Below are positions 60,101 to 64,000 of a stretch of 64,000 nucleotides of DNA, piece by piece; position 1 is the stretch's first letter, and each line of letters begins with the position of its first letter. Origin of the DNA: an uncultured Porphyromonadaceae bacterium (GTDB lineage: Bacteria > Bacteroidota > Bacteroidia > Bacteroidales > Muribaculaceae); the NCBI GenBank assembly GCA_937892215.1, contig CALAVE010000027.1, forward strand, positions 1-64,000, read 5' to 3'. Made by a program: the position numbers and the translations under genes. The notes beneath the pieces were generated by a model. It was not told the origin of the DNA. It searched no databases and saw only the letters and a list, made by a program, of their open reading frames with translations.

Positions 60101-61995
60101 CCGGAGAAGTCAACATCGAGGTCACAGTTCTTGTTGTAGGAGCGCAGAGTGCCACGGGCGGCGCCGCCGTTGAGTCGGACATCGGCGTAAAGGTCGCGGT
60201 AGATAGCATTGTTGTAGCCCACGCTGCTCATGTCCACACGGGCATCGATGGCGGTACCGGGTTGAGATATATCGAAGCCATTGCCCTCAAATTGCACATG
60301 GCCTGTGAGTTCGCCAATTCCCATCTTGGGAAGGAAACGCTGAACGGGAAAGGAGTTGAGAGTAGCATCCAACTTATACCGCTGCGAGTTGCCGTTGAAG
60401 CGGCCGTCGGCGAGCAGTTCGCCAGAGGCGAGCCTGACACGTCCCGCGCCACTATACTCACCGCCTCCGAAACCGGCGTGGCCGGTGAGAGACATGGGCG
60501 GAATGTCAACCTGGTCGCGCATAGCCTTGTCCATTAGCGTGGGTTTCACGAAGGCGACGTTAGCGATATCCACATCGAAAGCGACGTCGCCACCCAGACG
60601 GTCCATATCCATCACGTTAAAGAGGTCGCCTCTGATTTTGGCTTGGGCGCATCCAGGCAAGTCGGCCACGAGATTGTCGATATGCATCTGCCGCGGAGTA
60701 CCGCTCATAACACCGTGAACCGAAAGCGGCCGGTGCTGAGGCACATTGTCGAGCATAGGCAACAAGCCCGGCATGGCCATAGTCACCTCCTGGAGCGCGA
60801 TGTTCATGTCCGTTTTGAGGCTGGCACGTCCGGTGGAGTTACCGGCATCGAGGAAAGAATTGTTGAGATAAGCGTCGAGTGTCAGGTGGCTCATCATGGT
60901 CTTGAGCTCCACGCCACGAGCCGTGATACTATTCTCATCCAGAGCCACATACCCCTTACCGCTGCGGAGTTCCAACCCACAACGCTCACGAGCCGTGAGG
61001 TTGCGGATGCTCAGAGCAGTCTTAACGCCCTCGTTGCTGAGGCTGTCAATCTCAATGTTCACGCCGGAGACTGCCAGATGTTCCATATCCAGTCCCGAAG
61101 CCGGCGACTTGCCGGAAAGGGCATAGACGGCGCTACTGCCGGTAAGGCTCAGATGGCCACCAGTGACGTGCCACGGAAGCGAGTCGGCCGACTCATAATG
61201 GACGTCGCTAACCGGCGGATGCTCGTCATCGTAACGCTTAGCCACGGCAGCAGAGGGATAAAAGTAACGGCAGTCCACGCTGTCGATGGCAAGTGTGGTG
61301 ATGTCCACAATCTTATCGCCGGTGTCAACCACTCCCCCATTGAGTTCGGCACGGGCCAAATGAGTGGAAAGACGCTCAATAACGGGCATCATCTGCATTT
61401 CATAATTGATATCCTCAATGGCGATTTTACCCAGCTGGATGTGCCACGGCGCAGTGGTGGCCGTGTCAGGTTCCTCAATGACTTTGTAGGAGAGATAATC
61501 GAGCGACACATCGCCGCCACGAATCAGGCCGTCGCCCACGGTGACAGCATTGCGGTTCAGGTCAACGCCTATCTCTTTAACCAGGGCATAGTCAACGCGC
61601 GCCTTGAGATGCAAAGAAGAGTCCTCGGCGTGCATTTTGTAATAAGCGCGTGTGAGTTCGGCTTCATCCACCTGCACCTGCAACTTGAGCAGCGGCATAA
61701 ATGCCACGCCGGCCGTAAGATTGTCGGCAAGGAGCATGGTATCGCGCTGCTCGTCGAGGATGCGGACACCGTCCACGCTCACGTCGAGAGGAAACTTAAT
61801 GAGAATCCTGTCAATGCTGAAGTCCATACCAGTCTCGCGTCCGGCCCACTCGCAGGCATAGTTTTTGACCACGTTCTGAACCCAGGGGATATAGAGCGAC
61901 AGAGGCAGCAAGACTACTACCGCAAGCAGAACGCCGAGCGTCCAGCCCACGATTTTCATCACCTTGCGGTCTTTCTTTTTCTCTGTGTCGGCCAT
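57139..61995 (-). CDS. tamB: TamB family translocation/assembly protein
   Basis: A 1618-residue AsmA/TamB-like bridge between the inner and outer membranes. A single transmembrane helix (residues about 13-34) is followed by a very long run of beta-strand repeats that form a hydrophobic groove. The C-terminal DUF490 domain (about 1200-1560) ends near the YSYRLSKSLFNDRFKIVVGG barrel-like part. Such proteins move phospholipids or assist OMP assembly with TamA-type partners. It starts a two-gene operon with tamL. Confidence 0.93.
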   Translation of the reverse strand: MADTEKKKDRKVMKIVGWTLGVLLAVVVLLPLSLYIPWVQNVVKNYACEWAGRETGMDFSIDRILIKFPLDVSVDGVRILDEQRDTMLLADNLTAGVAFMPLLKLQVQVDEAELTRAYYKMHAEDSSLHLKARVDYALVKEIGVDLNRNAVTVGDGLIRGGDVSLDYLSYKVIEEPDTATTAPWHIQLGKIAIEDINYEMQMMPVIERLSTHLARAELNGGVVDTGDKIVDITTLAIDSVDCRYFYPSAAVAKRYDDEHPPVSDVHYESADSLPWHVTGGHLSLTGSSAVYALSGKSPASGLDMEHLAVSGVNIEIDSLSNEGVKTALSIRNLTARERCGLELRSGKGYVALDENSITARGVELKTMMSHLTLDAYLNNSFLDAGNSTGRASLKTDMNIALQEVTMAMPGLLPMLDNVPQHRPLSVHGVMSGTPRQMHIDNLVADLPGCAQAKIRGDLFNVMDMDRLGGDVAFDVDIANVAFVKPTLMDKAMRDQVDIPPMSLTGHAGFGGGEYSGAGRVRLASGELLADGRFNGNSQRYKLDATLNSFPVQRFLPKMGIGELTGHVQFEGNGFDISQPGTAIDARVDMSSVGYNNAIYRDLYADVRLNGGAARGTLRSYNKNCDLDVDFSGSVSGDEYRFMAEGAIKDLNLGALKLYDGECYGRMNLSADGVVNLKTMNNDVKVNVTNMNWHLNGDEFFTNSAQASFFSDNSSVHATLDNEDTQLRFSSACGLDTLLTRFSRSADIAMMQFSKKWINIDTLQQALPPFDLSLNMGYNGLAQRFARKYDLDFKDASLQMRNDSTINADAVVNALRVGTTQIDTLTFHANEYKNKYLAFEAHMGNRPGTWDEFATVDVHGGVLGSVVDFLVEQRNIRGEQGYRLGLNARLDKDMIDVRLFPKEPIIGYRKWSVNEGNYMNVNYQNFDMNANLRLRSDSSVVAITTVPNEARGRDDVRLQIENLLLQEWAQMLPFVPEIKGRADADIMLTYDGKSVWGDGKVNLSDFKYERRKIGNIALMSKLTFDPDRGSVNVNADMELNGAKVAFAYGVLNDSTLENPMNVTLKMDRFPLSKVSPFIPGRLIRLRGYVNGDLAVTGSMDKPVLNGYIEPDSAAVYLPRYGSQLRLSQTRIPMENSVIKFSDLGIIGINDNRVNMNGSVDISDLSNMLIDIRLAGRNVQFVGSEQRRISEVFGKGFVDLTASVKGNGKSLKVNADVALLPTSNITYVLKEDISTVTNTSMRDMVTFVNMNDTTTAMAAEEVVTTSTAMDVQANVRIEEGAKLNAYLSEDGNDYLSIVGNGSLKYTIDFAGKDNLVGRLIVESGKVRYSPPVISTVNFEFDQGSYIEWTGALMNPQLHVSGFEKKRTSVANSDGGSRLVDFIIKMNVGNTLSNMDLKFDLEAGNDASVANDLQTMTEQQRSTAAMNMLLYGSYKGVNESSASGFSTSGALNSFLASQLNSWAAKSLKGIDLNFGINQYEAGTNGRSKTETSYSYRLSKSLFNDRFKIVVGGEYSTDASSEVNFSQNLINDISFEYYLSDSGNQYVHLFRHTGYESVLEGQITTTGVGYVIKRKLYDLRHIFRRNPKPQPQPEPSAVSDSALMAMPVRNDSIDVKKAANND

Positions 61996-62025
61996 GCCTA
62001 ATTACGCTAAAATACGAAAAACCTA

Positions 62026-62033
62026 CAAATATA
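62026..62033 (-). promoter_or_regulatory. tamB-tamL promoter -7 box
   Basis: CAAATATA on the plus strand reads TATATTTG leftward, 31 bases before the tamB ATG. Confidence 0.55.
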
Positions 62034-62115
62034 GCAAATATTTTAGAACCACGCATTCCGGAGCGTGATTTTTCAGCCAAACAGAGCAATATGTCCTAAA
62101 TAATTTTTGAAAAAA

Positions 62116-62191
62116 ATCAAAGGAGGTTGACCGGAAAGTAGAAAAATACTACTTTCGTAGTGACGACCAAATCACTTCAACTTCCTTTGAT
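62116..62191. repeat. Nested inverted repeats upstream of the transposase scrap
   Basis: ATCAAAGGAGGTTGA (62116-62130) and TCAACTTCCTTTGAT (62177-62191) are 15-base inverted copies with one mismatch. Between them GAAAGTAG/CTACTTTC (62134-62156) is a perfect 8-bp hairpin. The outer right arm ends one base before an ATG. This may be the left end and leader of a decayed insertion sequence. Confidence 0.55.
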
Positions 62192-62296
62192 ATGGCAAAA
62201 ATAACACTATTTTCTCAAGTAATCGGCAAATTGCCGAAAGAAATCATCAGAAAAATAATCAGGACTGCAGGCACAGAGTTGTCTAAAAGACAAAGA
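62192..62296 (+). pseudogene. N-terminal scrap of an IS4-type transposase (DUF4372-like)
   Basis: ATG at 62192 starts MAKITLFSQVIGKLPKEIIR and continues KIIRTAGTELSKRQR. The opening resembles the DUF4372 N-terminal domain of Bacteroidota IS4-family transposases (KITLFAQ...LPK). After about 33 residues it runs into the antisense of the GNAT gene and stops at 62327-62329. The rest of the transposase is absent. Confidence 0.5.
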
Positions 62297-62809
62297 TTAT
62301 TCCAGTTTCTTTATATCGAAGAACATTAATCGAGTTGTATCGCCTTCTTCTTTCTGACTTAACAATTTAAATCCATTTTTCTCATAGAATGGTATGGCTG
62401 AGAGATATGCATCTACTGTAATGAAGCGAAACGCAGAACGACTTTGCTCATTATACAAGAAATCTTTTATCAAGTCCATCAACTGCGTTCCAACATTCTG
62501 ACCTCTATAGTTGACTGACACAGCAAAGCGACCAATCTTGATTGATGGATAACTGCGAAAACGTTTGTTTTCAGGAAAACTGTCTTTGATTTTCTTCCAA
62601 CGGCTATTGGTGACTTCTAACCTACTAACCTTGTCGTTCAGCAAACAAAAGTATGCAGCAATTTCACCCTCGTCTTCGAGAACAAAGGTGTTGGCAATTC
62701 GCTTCTCTGAAAAATGCTTAGCATCTTGGAGAAGGAATTCATTAAGGTCGCTGTCACCACAGTCAAAACCTTTTATTTCATATTCAGGCGTAAGCGCAAC
62801 TACTCTCAT
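62297..62809 (-). CDS. GNAT N-acetyltransferase, possible toxin of a TA pair
   Basis: A 170-residue acetyltransferase. Substrate-side residues near the N-terminus (FDCGDSDLNEFL) are followed by the acetyl-CoA motif IGRFAVSVNYRGQNVGTQLM (about residues 96-115, the R/Q-x-x-G-x-G/A loop as RGQNVG) and a C-terminal YEKNGFKLL. It resembles GNAT toxins that acetylate aminoacyl-tRNA, which share the DCGxxxLNxFL start. The 56-residue gene 3 bases upstream would be the antitoxin. Toxicity is inferred, not shown. Confidence 0.8.
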   Translation of the reverse strand: MRVVALTPEYEIKGFDCGDSDLNEFLLQDAKHFSEKRIANTFVLEDEGEIAAYFCLLNDKVSRLEVTNSRWKKIKDSFPENKRFRSYPSIKIGRFAVSVNYRGQNVGTQLMDLIKDFLYNEQSRSAFRFITVDAYLSAIPFYEKNGFKLLSQKEEGDTTRLMFFDIKKLE

Positions 62810-62812
62810 TGA

Positions 62813-62983
62813 TCACAAACAGAAAGTAATTAACTTCTTGGCCTCTTTTACTCGCTCTTGGAACTCTTTGCGACTTGCCTCGCGTTCTTCTTTACTGCGA
62901 GCATCCACTGCCTCCATTTCACGGACAAAACGCACTGCGTCTTCACCCGTAAGGATTGGCGTTTCTTTAATTGGACGTGCCAT
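62813..62983 (-). CDS. Small putative antitoxin partner of the GNAT protein
   Basis: A 56-residue basic and helical protein (MARPIKETPILTGEDAVRFV, then a charged helix ending LITFCL). The ATG at 62983 is chosen because the frame upstream (to 63046) overlaps the -7 box at 63014-63021. The start resembles small proteins that often precede GNAT genes in Bacteroidales. It is not of the DUF1778 ribbon-helix-helix type by eye. It lies 3 bases before the GNAT gene, in the antitoxin-first order. Confidence 0.65.
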   Translation of the reverse strand: MARPIKETPILTGEDAVRFVREMEAVDARSKEEREASRKEFQERVKEAKKLITFCL

Positions 62984-63013
62984 AATTGTATAATTTAATC
63001 GTTTATCACAATG

Positions 63014-63021
63014 CAAAAGTA
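63014..63021 (-). promoter_or_regulatory. Promoter -7 box of the GNAT/antitoxin pair
   Basis: CAAAAGTA on the plus strand reads TACTTTTG leftward, 30 bases before the antitoxin ATG at 62983. Confidence 0.55.
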
Positions 63022-63073
63022 ATTGTTTTTTCTCATATACAAGCAATTATCGTGCCACTATTTTCCAAATAAG

Positions 63074-63976
63074 TTATCGCAGAGGTGGAATGTCTTGCGT
63101 GGTGTACTTGGCAATCTGTTTCCTCATCCATTGGTTGAAATCCTTTTGGTCAATGCCAATCTCTTTTTTGAGGAAAGCAAAGAAATCTTCTACAGTCGGT
63201 TTTGTTTTAAACGCTCGTTTCAACGCATCGTAACCACCTTTCTTGTAGAGTTCATAACACACAATTTTCCCGACAAGATATGTGGGGGCAGTCTGATTAT
63301 CCATAATGTAAAAGCTACTGTAGTAATTGGCAATATCATCATCAGGATGTGCCTCAAGCCAATCGTTCATTCGTTGATAATGCTGGCGATAAGTGAGACC
63401 AAACTCTTCATTGCCTTGATGAACATATCCTGCAATACCTTGATTCAATAAGAAATGAACATTTGGATATGTTGCATTAACTGTTGCTCGACAAATTTCT
63501 GGTTCAAAACTCTCACCATGCACCGAGTCTCCGTAAACAATAAAATTATTCGTGTCGGTGCTGCCGCCAGTATTGCCTACATGGTCGCCCATTCCAACCA
63601 CATAGTCAAAACCTTTTATTTTGAATTCTTCATCCTGGTTCTGTGCAATATAATATGTGATTCGGTTGGGAACGTTAGCGCCTAACTTGTCACGGAACAT
63701 CGTCACTGTGTTATTTGCCTCACGAGCAATGTCTTCATTGAAGTCAAATCCAGGGTAATAGCAATAATCAAATATTCCTACCGCCTTGCGTGGCCAGTTG
63801 CGAGTATTATAATCAATCCAATTATAGAGTTTAAACTCACCGTTCTCATCTTTCTTGGCAATATGATTAGTGATGGCGAGCACATAGATTTCCGTATTCT
63901 CATTATAAGGCGTGAAAAACGCCGCCGAGGCGTTGAGGTTGGGGATTGTTTCTACTGATGAAAAATTTAACTCCAT
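63074..63976 (-). CDS. Degenerate gluzincin-like protein, possibly 5'-truncated
   Basis: A 300-residue reading frame without signal peptide. The part FEPEICRATVNATYP, then NVHFLLNQGIAGYV, has the layout of a gluzincin (HEICH...LLNEGIATY), but the zinc ligands are replaced (PEICR), so peptidase activity is unlikely. The TGA at 63992-63994 precedes the ATG in frame. The lack of a signal and the abrupt N-terminus suggest that the 5' part was lost or lies beyond the window in another frame. Function unknown. Confidence 0.5.
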   Translation of the reverse strand: MELNFSSVETIPNLNASAAFFTPYNENTEIYVLAITNHIAKKDENGEFKLYNWIDYNTRNWPRKAVGIFDYCYYPGFDFNEDIAREANNTVTMFRDKLGANVPNRITYYIAQNQDEEFKIKGFDYVVGMGDHVGNTGGSTDTNNFIVYGDSVHGESFEPEICRATVNATYPNVHFLLNQGIAGYVHQGNEEFGLTYRQHYQRMNDWLEAHPDDDIANYYSSFYIMDNQTAPTYLVGKIVCYELYKKGGYDALKRAFKTKPTVEDFFAFLKKEIGIDQKDFNQWMRKQIAKYTTQDIPPLR

Positions 63977-64000
63977 AATTCTGCGATTTTTTCACTGCAA

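Noticed and set aside
60643..62001. 452-residue ORF antisense to tamB
   Set aside because: Mirror of the tamB coding frame; His-rich composition typical of shadow reading.
1..64000. CRISPR array or rRNA genes
   Set aside because: No regularly spaced repeats and no rRNA-like sequence were seen anywhere in the window.

Overview
The window looks like a chromosomal segment of a gut-type Bacteroidales bacterium. A Muribaculaceae-like genome is my best guess, but nothing here proves the family. The evidence is: promoters of the Bacteroidota type (-7 box TAnnTTTG, often with TTG about 20 bases upstream), few Shine-Dalgarno sites, PorT-like outer-membrane barrels, a lipoprotein TamA homologue (TamL), a Rho factor with a long disordered insertion, and a GH28 pectinase. 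Most of the window is well-packed housekeeping sequence with about 53 convincing protein genes and two identical tRNA-Val genes.

Layout. 1-351: orphan promoter and hairpins, then the dnaB promoter. 0.35-12.6 kb: dnaB, GH28, cardiolipin synthase, an OMP, nucleoside hydrolase, ispE, grpE-dnaJ, an RluA-type pseudouridine synthase and an acyl-CoA/ACP ligase. 12.6-16.2 kb: a lone solute-binding protein divergent from a putative porin plus lipoprotein. 16.2-22.4 kb: a leftward five-gene envelope operon (transglutaminase-like protein, NlpC/P60 peptidase, Tat-type dipeptide epimerase, SGNH protein, MBOAT acyltransferase). It reads like murein-peptide processing coupled to O-acylation. 22.5-24.0 kb: AT-rich, frameshifted debris of a mobile-element polyvalent protein, abutting the first tRNA-Val. 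24.4-27.2 kb: a pseudouridine synthase with a Tyr/Gln/Gly/Arg-rich low-complexity N-terminus, then asnS. 27.4-30.4 kb: rho-ruvX-def (leftward). 30.8-33.6 kb: acyl-ACP thioesterase, YigZ, two tandem PorT-like OMPs. 33.7-36.1 kb: pheS-nth-DJ-1 (leftward). 36.4-39.3 kb: lpxL-like acyltransferase, Stealth phosphotransferase and GT92-like glycosyltransferase (leftward). 39.4-41.9 kb: ybaK-aroC-radical SAM (leftward), the last carrying a G12 tract. 42-46 kb: a thioredoxin-like protein, tilS, and a CCA-adding enzyme fused to an O6-alkylguanine-DNA alkyltransferase. 46.1-52.9 kb: a TetR-controlled tripartite ABC efflux operon related to E. coli YbhGFSR. 53.0-62.0 kb: the second tRNA-Val, a small winged-helix protein, a Cys-cluster lipoprotein, and tamB-tamL. 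62.1-64 kb: a transposase N-terminal scrap, a GNAT/antitoxin-like pair and a gene for a degenerate gluzincin-like protein at the right edge.

The observations most worth following are the CCA-transferase/MGMT fusion, the in-frame G12 tract of the radical SAM gene, the five-gene envelope operon, the lpxL/Stealth/GT92 operon, and the low-complexity domain on the rRNA pseudouridine synthase. All functional assignments are from reading motifs; no database search was possible.
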